Shown in pieces: positions 7,263-15,829 of a stretch of 64,000 bases of DNA. Below the pieces are notes generated by a model. That model ran no database searches. It worked only from the letters and a program-made list of their open reading frames with translations, and was not told the DNA's origin. Source of the DNA: Clostridium muellerianum (GTDB taxonomy: Bacteria > Bacillota > Clostridia > Clostridiales > Clostridiaceae); NCBI RefSeq assembly GCF_012926525.1, contig NZ_JABBNI010000007.1, forward strand, positions 102,272-166,271, read 5' to 3'. Position 1 is the first letter of the stretch; every line of letters begins with the position of its first letter. A program made the translations under genes and the position numbers.

Positions 7263-8927
7263 GTGAAAAAGATTCCTATAGGTATAACTGATTTTAAAGG
7301 AATTATAAATGATAATTACTATCTTGTAGATAAAAGTTTGCTTATAAAAGATATAATGGAAGATGGATCAAAAGTTTTATTATTACCTAGGCCAAGGCGT
7401 TTTGGAAAGACTATAAATATGAGTATGCTTAAGTATTTCTTTGAAAAAACTGATGAAGATAATAGCTTTCTTTTTAAAGAATTAGATATATATAAACATA
7501 AAGATGTTATGGAAAGACAGGGGAAATATCCTGTGATTTATATAACTTTTAAAGATTTAAAAGACAAAAATATTGATAAATGTTATGAAAAGATAAAAGA
7601 AATTTTAAGTGAACAATATAATAAATTCAAATTTATATTAGATAGCCTAAGTGAAGTAGATAAAATATATTATAATGATATTTTACTTAGAAAGGCATCT
7701 GAAGCACAATATGAAACCAGTCTTAAGAATTTAAGCAAATTTTTAAGCATATATTATGGCATTAATGTAGTGATTTTAATTGATGAATATGATGTACCAA
7801 TACAAAGCGGATATTTGAATAATTATTATGAAGATATAGTTGAATTTATGAGAAATTTTTTAAGCGGTGGAGTTAAAGATAATGAATACCTTGAAAAGGC
7901 AGTGATGACAGGCATTCTTAGGGTAGCAAAAGAAAGTATATTCTCAGGACTTAACAATCTAAGCGTATATGATATTTTAAAGAATAAATACAGCAGCTAC
8001 TTTGGATTTTTAGAAGCTGAGATAGAAGAAATTTTTAAATATTATGAAGTCGAATTTAAATTAAATGAAGTTAAAAGCTGGTACAATGGCTATGTATTTG
8101 GAGAAAATATAATATATAATCCCTGGTCCATATTGAATTACGTAAATAATTATGAAGAAGGACTTCAGCCATATTGGATAAATACTAGCAGTAACGATTT
8201 AGTAAAAAGTCTCATAACAAAAGGTGGACAGCAGCTAAAAAGTGAATTAGAAGATTTAATTCAAGATAAAAGCATAACAAAAGAAATAAATGAAAATATT
8301 GAAATGAAGGAAATAGACAAGAGTACAGAAAATGTATGGAGTTTCTTACTTCTTAGTGGATATTTGAAAACTATAAAAAAGACAAGAAATCCAGATGGAA
8401 GACTCATATGTGAACTTTCTATACCAAATTTAGAAGTAAAGTATTTATATAATGAAATAGTAATGAGCTGGCTTAAAGAAAGTATACGCAATGATGAATT
8501 TAATATTATGTTAAATTCACTTACAAATGGAGATATAGAAACCTTTGAAGATATTTTTGCAGATTATGTGACTAAGAGCTTTAGTTACTTTGATATAGGT
8601 GATGAAAGTGAAAGCTTTTATCATGCTTTTGTACTTGGAATATTAGTGGCATTAAATAATAAATATAGAGTAAAATCTAATAGGGAAAGTGGTTATGGAA
8701 GATACGATATAATGATTATTCCAAAGGATGCAGAAAAACGAGGTATAATAATTGAATTTAAAAAAGTTAATAAAAGAAGAAAAGAAACTTTAAATACAGC
8801 AGCTGAAAATGCATTAGCTCAAATAAAAACTATGAATTATAAACAAGAGCTTATTGAACTTGGAGTAAAAAATGTAATAGAGCTTGGAATTGCTTTTGAA
8901 GGTAAAGATGTTCTAGTATTAACATAA
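7263..8927 (+). CDS. AAA-ATPase-like / PD-(D/E)XK nuclease-superfamily protein, copy 1
   Basis: 554 residues from GTG 7263 (GGAAGGAAGTGG upstream). The N-terminal AAA-ATPase_like domain has the family's start IGITDFK, the P-loop variant LPRPRRFGKTINMSML (about residues 41-56) and Walker B VVILIDEYD (169-177). The C-terminal PDDEXK_9-like domain has SFYHAFVLGILVAL and GYGRYDIMIIPKD...IIIEFKK, giving the D...E-x-K catalytic set. This family (PF09820 plus PF08011 by recognition) is common in clostridia and Bacteroidetes, with no settled function. It follows array 1 and its terminator, and another CRISPR leader begins about 30 bp after its stop. A paralogue at 10963 is nearly identical outside residues 98-168. 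Confidence 0.88.
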   Translation: MKKIPIGITDFKGIINDNYYLVDKSLLIKDIMEDGSKVLLLPRPRRFGKTINMSMLKYFFEKTDEDNSFLFKELDIYKHKDVMERQGKYPVIYITFKDLKDKNIDKCYEKIKEILSEQYNKFKFILDSLSEVDKIYYNDILLRKASEAQYETSLKNLSKFLSIYYGINVVILIDEYDVPIQSGYLNNYYEDIVEFMRNFLSGGVKDNEYLEKAVMTGILRVAKESIFSGLNNLSVYDILKNKYSSYFGFLEAEIEEIFKYYEVEFKLNEVKSWYNGYVFGENIIYNPWSILNYVNNYEEGLQPYWINTSSNDLVKSLITKGGQQLKSELEDLIQDKSITKEINENIEMKEIDKSTENVWSFLLLSGYLKTIKKTRNPDGRLICELSIPNLEVKYLYNEIVMSWLKESIRNDEFNIMLNSLTNGDIETFEDIFADYVTKSFSYFDIGDESESFYHAFVLGILVALNNKYRVKSNRESGYGRYDIMIIPKDAEKRGIIIEFKKVNKRRKETLNTAAENALAQIKTMNYKQELIELGVKNVIELGIAFEGKDVLVLT

Positions 8928-8952
8928 AGTGTAATACTAACTTGAATTAACT

Positions 8953-9135
8953 AAGAAATTTACCAGCTGAAGCTAGAAATAATGTGCCTTTAAAGTCTTG
9001 AAGTATAAGGCTTAAGGGTACTTTTTATATTATGTTTTTAAAAATCAAAAAACAGCTGGTAAAATTTTAAGGGAATCCTTTATTTTCAATGTATTAAGGG
9101 GTATAATGAAAAAGAAGAATGGCTATTTTGCAGTG
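8953..9135 (+). promoter_or_regulatory. CRISPR leader of array 2
   Basis: Same architecture as the array 1 leader: TTTACCAGCTG arm, internal terminator ending GGGTACTTTTTA, CAGCTGGTAAAATTTTAAG and TATAAT at 9102-9107, then GGCTATTTTGCAGTG (one base changed) at the repeat junction. The 20-30 bp linking the ATPase stop codon to the leader is identical to that after the second ATPase copy. Confidence 0.85.
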
Positions 9136-10866
9136 GTTGAACTATAACATAGGATGTATTTAAATATCATACCTAGATTATCCTTCGCTATATAGTAAGT
9201 TGTTGAACTATAACATAGGATGTATTTAAATTATTTTAAAACCACTTTATCAATTCTGTTTAAAGTGTTGAACTATAACATAGGATGTATTTAAATTTTA
9301 AAGTTGCTTATGTAGATGAAGATAAGCTTAAAGTTGAACTATAACATAGGATGTATTTAAATCTAAAGGAATATTCAATTCTAATAAAGCATTATATGTT
9401 GAACTATAACATAGGATGTATTTAAATGAGAATGGGCAAATTATAGGAGTTGTAGGTAATGTGTTGAACTATAACATAGGATGTATTTAAATTAAACAAA
9501 TCCCCCTATATATGTAAACTTTAAATGCGTTGAACTATAACATAGGATGTATTTAAATTAGATGTACACAAGTTTCCCCATTCCAAAGCAACCATGTTGA
9601 ACTATAACATAGGATGTATTTAAATTTTGCCACATAAAAATAAGCTACTATAGTACGGAAGTTGAACTATAACATAGGATGTATTTAAATGTTACCTTTT
9701 GTGGGTTTCTAGCTTGTACTATAGGTTGAACTATAACATAGGATGTATTTAAATAAAATTGCTAGATTAATTGTCCTGCTGCCTATATGTTGAACTATAA
9801 CATAGGATGTATTTAAATTGGTGAATATTATGGGCTAACTTCAAAGCCACTTGTTGAACTATAACATAGGATGTATTTAAATAAAGAGGAATATGGAATA
9901 TATCTTATACCTAGCATTGTTGAACTATAACATAGGATGTATTTAAATTGGAGCTATAGGAGAATTACAAAACGGCGGGCTTAAGTTGAACTATAACATA
10001 GGATGTATTTAAATTCAGTACCAACATATTAAAATACATCTGCTTAAAAGTTGAACTATAACATAGGATGTATTTAAATCCAATTACTCCTGGTAAACTA
10101 CCATCCTCTGCATGTTGAACTATAACATAGGATGTATTTAAATATATTACTAAGTGCATTTAATGCTCTATCTATCTGGTTGAACTATAACATAGGATGT
10201 ATTTAAATGCAAATGCTGAACTTATAACTACAGTTACAAACCACGTTGAACTATAACATAGGATGTATTTAAATTAAATTTAGCATGAGAAATGATCCAA
10301 AGCCAGTGGAGTTGAACTATAACATAGGATGTATTTAAATGTATATTCACCTAATGCTAATATCACATAATTTTTAGTTGAACTATAACATAGGATGTAT
10401 TTAAATAAATCACCTCTTTATGTATATTGTATACGATATATCGTTGAACTATAACATAGGATGTATTTAAATTGACGTAATTACGAATATACAACGTTCA
10501 CCATCTTGTTGAACTATAACATAGGATGTATTTAAATAATATTTCCTCACTAGATTCATCATTTTCTATTTTTGTTGAACTATAACATAGGATGTATTTA
10601 AATTTTCAACCATTTATTTCACCTGCCTTATAGCACCTGTTGAACTATAACATAGGATGTATTTAAATACACTGTTTCTCCACCAGAAAACCACCTAAGA
10701 GCTTGTTGAACTATAACATAGGATGTATTTAAATTGCACAGAATCATAAGTCCATTCTGATTTCGAACATGTTGAACTATAACATAGGATGTATTTAAAT
10801 AACTTTGCCAAAGTTTCCACTTCCTTTCCTATCTGTGTTGAACTTTAACATATGACATATTTAAAC
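9136..10866 (+). CRISPR. CRISPR array 2, type I-B: 27 repeats, 26 spacers
   Basis: 30-bp repeat beginning GTTGAACTATAACATAGGAT and ending GTATTTAAAT; spacers 34-37 bp. All repeats except the last carry CTATAAC. The terminal repeat at 10837-10866 is GTTGAACTTTAACATATGAC then ATATTTAAAC, which has the CTTTAAC form of arrays 1 and 4. The fifth spacer (9428-9462) is identical to the third spacer of array 3. The leader is on the left. Confidence 0.98.
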
Positions 10867-10906
10867 TAAATGCTACTGCTATAAATCAGCAGTAGCATTT
10901 TTTATG
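10864..10906 (+). terminator. Array-end terminator of array 2
   Basis: AAATGCTACTGCT / AGCAGTAGCATTT stem followed by TTTAT, homologous to the one after array 1. Confidence 0.85.
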
Positions 10907-10962
10907 AATGTTTAAATTGCACTGTTTGTGTTAAAATAATTGTTAAGGAAGGAAGTGGTTAA

Positions 10963-12633
10963 GTGAAAAAGATTTCTATAGGTATAACTGATTTTAAGGA
11001 AATTGTAAATAATAATTACTATCTTGTAGATAAAAGTTTGTTTATAAAAGAGATAATGGAAGATGGATCAAAAGTTTTATTATTACCAAGGCCAAGACGT
11101 TTTGGAAAGACTATAAATATGAGCATGCTTAAGTATTTCTTTGAAAAGACTGATGAAGATAACAGCTTTCTTTTTGAAGAATTGAATATATATGAACATA
11201 AAGATATTATGGAAAGACAAGGAAAATATCCAGTTATTTATCTCACCTTTAAGGATGAAAAATATTTAAGTTGGAAAGATTGTAAAAGTGGGATGAAATT
11301 TGTAATAGGAAGTGAATTTAAAAGGCATAAATATCTTCTTGAAAGTAATATAATGGATGATGAAGAAAAAGAAATTTATAAGGATGTTATGAACTTAAAG
11401 GCAGAAGATATATATTATTATAAAAGTTTATTAAGTTTAAGCATGTATTTATCTAAGTATTATAATAAAAAAGCTGTAATAATTATAGATGAATATGATG
11501 TACCAATACAAAGTGGATATAATGGTGATTACTACGAAGATATTATAAATTTTATGAGAAATTTTTTAAGTGGAGGCTTGAAGGATAATATATATTTAGA
11601 AAAGGCAATTCTTACAGGTATACTTAGAGTAGCGAAGGAGAGTATATTTTCAGGACTTAATAATTTAAATGTATATAGTATTTTAAAAAATAAATACAGC
11701 AGCTACTTTGGATTTTCAGAGGCTGAGATAGAAAACATTTTTAGATATTACAAAGTAGAATTTAAGCTTGATGAAGTTAAAAGCTGGTACAATGGCTATG
11801 TATTTGGAGAAAACATAATATATAATCCATGGTCCATACTAAATTATGTAAATAATTATGAAGAAGGACTTCAGCCATATTGGATAAATACCAGCAGCAA
11901 TGATTTAGTGAAAAAACTTATAACAAAAGGCGATCAGCAGCTAAAAAGTGAACTGGAAGATTTAATTCAAGATAAAAATATAACAAAAGCAATAAATGAA
12001 AATATTGAAATGAAGGAAATAGACAAAAGTACAGAGAATGTATGGAGTTTTTTACTTCTTAGCGGATATTTGAAAACTGTGAAAAAGACAAGAAAGCCAG
12101 ATGGAAGACTTGTATGTGAACTTGCTATACCTAATATAGAAGTAAAATACTTGTATAATGAAATAATAATGAGCTGGCTTAAAGAAAGCGTAAATAATGA
12201 TGAATTCAATCTTATGTTAAATTCACTTACAAATGGAGATATAGAAACCTTTGAAGATATTTTTGCAGATTATGTGACCAAGAGCTTTAGTTACTTTGAT
12301 ATAGGTGATGAAAGTGAGAGCTTTTATCATGCTTTTGTACTTGGAATATTAGTGGCGTTAAATGATAAATATAGAGTGAAATCTAACAGAGAAAGCGGCT
12401 ATGGAAGATATGATATAATGATTATTCCAAAGGATATAGAAAAAAATGGTATAATAATTGAGTTTAAAAAAGTTAATAAAAGGAGAAAAGAAACTTTAAA
12501 TACAGCAGCTGAAAATGCATTAGCTCAAATAAAAACTATGAATTATAAACAAGAGCTTATTGAACTTGGAGTAAAAAATGTAATAGAGCTTGGAATTGCT
12601 TTTGAAGGTAAAGATGTTCTAGTATTAACATAA
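10963..12633 (+). CDS. AAA-ATPase-like / PD-(D/E)XK nuclease-superfamily protein, copy 2
   Basis: 556 residues from GTG 10963, with the same start region as the copy at 7263. Residues 1-97 and about 171-556 are nearly identical to copy 1, including LPRPRRFGKT, IIIDEYDVPIQSG and GYGRYDIMIIPKD with IIIEFKK. Residues about 99-170 are very different (YLSWKDCKSGMKFVIGSEF here versus DKNIDKCYEKIKEILSEQY in copy 1). The catalytic residues of both domains are intact. It follows array 2 and precedes the leader of array 3. The function of the family is unknown; defence or mobile-element biology is inferred only from position and fold. Confidence 0.88.
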   Translation: MKKISIGITDFKEIVNNNYYLVDKSLFIKEIMEDGSKVLLLPRPRRFGKTINMSMLKYFFEKTDEDNSFLFEELNIYEHKDIMERQGKYPVIYLTFKDEKYLSWKDCKSGMKFVIGSEFKRHKYLLESNIMDDEEKEIYKDVMNLKAEDIYYYKSLLSLSMYLSKYYNKKAVIIIDEYDVPIQSGYNGDYYEDIINFMRNFLSGGLKDNIYLEKAILTGILRVAKESIFSGLNNLNVYSILKNKYSSYFGFSEAEIENIFRYYKVEFKLDEVKSWYNGYVFGENIIYNPWSILNYVNNYEEGLQPYWINTSSNDLVKKLITKGDQQLKSELEDLIQDKNITKAINENIEMKEIDKSTENVWSFLLLSGYLKTVKKTRKPDGRLVCELAIPNIEVKYLYNEIIMSWLKESVNNDEFNLMLNSLTNGDIETFEDIFADYVTKSFSYFDIGDESESFYHAFVLGILVALNDKYRVKSNRESGYGRYDIMIIPKDIEKNGIIIEFKKVNKRRKETLNTAAENALAQIKTMNYKQELIELGVKNVIELGIAFEGKDVLVLT

Positions 12634-12660
12634 AGTGTAATACTAACTTGAATTAACTAA

Positions 12661-12841
12661 GAAATTCACCAGCTGAAGCTAGAAATAAAGTGCCTTTAAA
12701 GCCTTGAAGTATAAGGCTTAAGGGTACTTTTTATATTGTGTTTTTAAAAATCAAAAAACGGCTGGTAAAATTTTAAGTAAGTCCTTTATTTTCAATGGAT
12801 TAAGGGTTATAATGAAAAAGAATAATGGCTATTTTACAGTG
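12661..12841 (+). promoter_or_regulatory. CRISPR leader of array 3
   Basis: CACCAGCTG arm, internal terminator GTGCC...GGTACTTTTTA, ACGGCTGGTAAAATTTTAAG, TATAAT at 12808-12813 and GGCTATTTTACAGTG at the junction. Confidence 0.85.
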
Positions 12842-14317
12842 GTTGAACTATAACATAGGATGTATTTAAATTACCAAACATATTTAACATAACCTTTTGA
12901 TACTTTTGTTGAACTATAACATAGGATGTATTTAAATCCTTGTAACTTATAATAATGTTTTCCTTCAATAAAGTTGAACTATAACATAGGATGTATTTAA
13001 ATGAGAATGGGCAAATTATAGGAGTTGTAGGTAATGTGTTGAACTATAACATAGGATGTATTTAAATTTGCCTGCGTTGTAAGAATGTCTCCGCCACAGC
13101 TACGTTGAACTATAACATAGGATGTATTTAAATTTGTACCACTTCTCCTTTATGATAAAATTTTATTGAGTTGAACTATAACATAGGATGTATTTAAATG
13201 CATCAGAAACCTCTTTATGTCCTAACTTATTTACAGTTGAACTATAACATAGGATGTATTTAAATTGTGCTAAGTCACCTTCATATACTCCATTTATTAA
13301 AGTTGAACTATAACATAGGATGTATTTAAATCCGCCTTGGTAAGCTCTATAGTGTCTACCAAATACAAGTTGAACTATAACATAGGATGTATTTAAATTT
13401 TATTTGTGTAAACGGAATTAAACAAGAGATTTCGGTTGAACTATAACATAGGATGTATTTAAATTAGTAGTTATTTATCCATCTGTAACGAATATTAATA
13501 GTTGAACTATAACATAGGATGTATTTAAATTTCAGCATCCCCCTATCTGTCTTCAAATTTATATATGTTGAACTATAACATAGGATGTATTTAAATGTAT
13601 TGAAAAAGGAATGGTATTAGACAAATGTTTAGTTGAACTATAACATAGGATGTATTTAAATTCTTATCTATCTCCTTTTAAATTAACCTATATTTACGTT
13701 GAACTATAACATAGGATGTATTTAAATGAAAATGTTATCTATGGTGGTATGATTTTGAAATATGTTGAACTATAACATAGGATGTATTTAAATTGAAGAT
13801 GTTGCAACTAAGGTTAAAGTACAAAGGGTTGAACTATAACATAGGATGTATTTAAATTATTCTGAAAAATTGATTTAACCTCTTGTAACTTTTGTTGAAC
13901 TATAACATAGGATGTATTTAAATACTACAGTAATTAATAATTTCACTTATAATAGTCCGTTGAACTATAACATAGGATGTATTTAAATTTGATGGGAATA
14001 AATACTATGATGATGCAACATAATGTTGAACTATAACATAGGATGTATTTAAATTTTCTATTGCTTCTAATGCTATGTTATACCACATGCGTTGAACTAT
14101 AACATAGGATGTATTTAAATCAGTAACATCCATCCAAAACGGATTAGGACAATATAGTTGAACTATAACATAGGATGTATTTAAATTGGTAACCTCCTGC
14201 ACTTTTTCTTACTTTATACTAAGTTGAACTATAACATAGGATGTATTTAAATGAGTTGCATCAAAGCTTATACCGCAATCCATATCTGTTGAACTATAAC
14301 ATAGGATGTGATTGAAA
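12842..14317 (+). CRISPR. CRISPR array 3, type I-B: 23 repeats, 22 spacers
   Basis: Same repeat as array 2 (GTTGAACTATAACATAGGAT...GTATTTAAAT) at about 65-bp steps. The last repeat starts at 14288 and decays after GGATGTG into ATTGAAAAT. Its third spacer (13003-13037) equals spacer 5 of array 2. Unlike arrays 1, 2 and 4 it is not followed by the standard hairpin and ATPase gene; instead a short non-coding stretch, a small ORF and the cas genes follow. Confidence 0.98.
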
Positions 14318-14635
14318 ATATTTAGAGACTAAAATAAATAAATTTTTTATAAGTGTATATTATTTAGAACTTAGGCAATAATGTCTTGTGTAATGAAAAT
14401 TTAGCTTTTGATATTTTCGCCTTTGAATAAATTTATCTCAAGTATAATTTAAATTTAACTTCAGCAAAAATTGTATTTAAATATATTATTTGTTAAACAT
14501 TTAATGTGAACAATAACAAGAGTTGTGTAAAGAAAGTTATATAGTTAAATAATAAATCCTTAAATTCAATATTATTTGTAAAACAATTTAATAACTTTGA
14601 AATTTAATTATTATGATAAATGGAGGTGCTAGAAA

Positions 14636-14752
14636 ATGAAAGGCTTTATAAGTAAAACTATATTTACAGCAGCAATATTAACTGGAGTATATATTTTATC
14701 TAATTCAAAAAACTTAATAAACTTAGGGGTGAATTTTAAAGAAAGCAAATAG
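14636..14752 (+). CDS. Small hydrophobic protein between array 3 and cas6
   Basis: 38-residue ORF starting MKGFISKTIFTAAILTGVYI, with GGAGGTG at 14622-14628 and 7-nt spacing. One hydrophobic segment (about residues 5-21) is followed by a polar tail containing SNSKNLINLG, so it looks like a single-pass membrane peptide or a very short signal-anchored peptide. The coding case rests on the strong ribosome-binding site, the clean ORF and the terminator at its 3' end. I do not recognise the family. It lies alone, 320 bp after array 3 and 350 bp before cas6; the 14318-14635 stretch before it shows no other gene. Confidence 0.55.
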   Translation: MKGFISKTIFTAAILTGVYILSNSKNLINLGVNFKESK

Positions 14753-14781
14753 GTGATTTTTATTACTTAGTTGCTTTTTTA
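14740..14781 (+). terminator. Terminator overlapping the small ORF end
   Basis: AAGCAAATAGGTGAT pairs with ATTACTTAGTTGCTT (one mismatch, two G-T pairs), followed by TTTT. Confidence 0.55.
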
Positions 14782-15105
14782 TTGTAAAATTGATGTTCTA
14801 TTAATGTGAATGTGAAGAGATTTTTGAAATTCTACAAAAAATTTCAAAAATTATAGAGGTATTGTAATAAAAACGTAGAATAGTAATATATATGAAATTA
14901 ATTGGTGCATTTAGAAACAAATATAGATATATAATATTGTAATCAAAGCTTAGGGTATTTAATTTTTCACTCTCAATTTTTAAATGAAAGCTTTGTTTTG
15001 TAATTTGATTGTACTAAGTTAAATTTTGCATGGGTGAAAATTGGATTATATATCTATAATAAAATTTTAGTAATTTAGTGATAAAGCTTAAAAAGGAGAA
15101 ATATT
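14782..15105. other. Non-coding stretch upstream of cas6
   Basis: No ORF. An inverted repeat TTTTTGAAATT / AATTTCAAAAA lies at 14821-14850. A TATAAT at 15055-15060 is a possible -10 box for the cas operon, but no good -35 box is seen at normal spacing. AAAGGAG at 15092-15098 serves cas6. Confidence 0.4.
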
Positions 15106-15813
15106 GTGCATATATTTGAATGTAATTTTAAAGTTTTTTTAATAAAAGATATATCAAAAGAAGATGTACAGGAGGCTATAAGTAAGTTAATAGACAAATC
15201 TTTTTATAAAAATGAAAAACTGAAGGATTTTCATGAAGAAAACAGAATAAAGGGTTATTGCTTTAATAGCTTGTATCCAATTTCAATAAATAAGAATTAT
15301 AATGAAGGTGAAATATACAATTTTCAAATAAGATGTGTAGGAGAAGAACTAAAAAATCATTTTGTAAAGTTTTTAACTAATGAGTATACAACTTCTATAA
15401 AGGCACTTACCTGTGAAAGCAAAAGCATATTTAAAAAGCCAATAGATAGAATTTACAGTATAACTCCAACTGTAATTAAGATTTCAGATGTGGAAAAAAC
15501 AGAATACTGGAGAAATAAGCATAATGAAGAAGACTTTTTTGAATACATAAGAGAAAATAGTATAAAAAAATATGAAGTATTAACAGGGGAAAAAGTAGAT
15601 AGAAGCTTAAGGATATTTACTTATGAAAGAATAGATAACAGAACTCCAATAGCTACTAGTTTTAAAGGTAGAAGAATGCTTGGTGATAAAATTACATTGA
15701 CTGTAGATATAGGTATTGAAGCTCAAAATATTGCATATATGCTTCTTGGAACTGGCATTGGGGATATGTCTCCCAGAGGCTATGGATACATGAATTATCA
15801 ATACATTAAATAG
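15106..15813 (+). CDS. cas6: CRISPR-associated endoribonuclease Cas6
   Basis: 235 residues, GTG start with AAGGAG 7 nt upstream. The RAMP fold is indicated by the C-terminal glycine-rich loop GTGIGDMSPRGYGYM (about residues 215-229), the hallmark of Cas6. It cleaves the pre-crRNA within the repeat, leaving an 8-nt 5' handle that in type I-B systems comes from the repeat end (here probably TATTTAAAT-derived). It is first in the cas operon, 16 bp before cas8b. All four arrays carry near-identical repeats, so one Cas6 could process them all. Confidence 0.92.
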   Translation: MHIFECNFKVFLIKDISKEDVQEAISKLIDKSFYKNEKLKDFHEENRIKGYCFNSLYPISINKNYNEGEIYNFQIRCVGEELKNHFVKFLTNEYTTSIKALTCESKSIFKKPIDRIYSITPTVIKISDVEKTEYWRNKHNEEDFFEYIRENSIKKYEVLTGEKVDRSLRIFTYERIDNRTPIATSFKGRRMLGDKITLTVDIGIEAQNIAYMLLGTGIGDMSPRGYGYMNYQYIK

Positions 15814-15829
15814 AGAGAAGGGATAATTT

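Noticed and set aside
9965..10159. Reverse-strand ORF of 64 codons inside array 2 with repeated LNTSYVIVQ
   Set aside because: It is the CRISPR repeat read in one frame; the periodic peptide reflects repeat spacing, not a repeat protein. The same holds for ORFs at 14005-14202, 24052-24270 and 24458-24682.
14930..15030. Possible structured RNA (tracr-like) upstream of cas6
   Set aside because: AAAGCTT/AAGCTTT pairing is short and the sequence has no anti-repeat match to the CRISPR repeat. Type I-B systems need no tracrRNA.
15607..15801. Minus-strand ORF inside cas6
   Set aside because: Shadow of cas6 in another frame; no ribosome-binding site and no domain. Other long opposite-strand ORFs (for example 27646-28014, 32688-33095, 42240-42620, 38303-38611) were rejected for the same reason.
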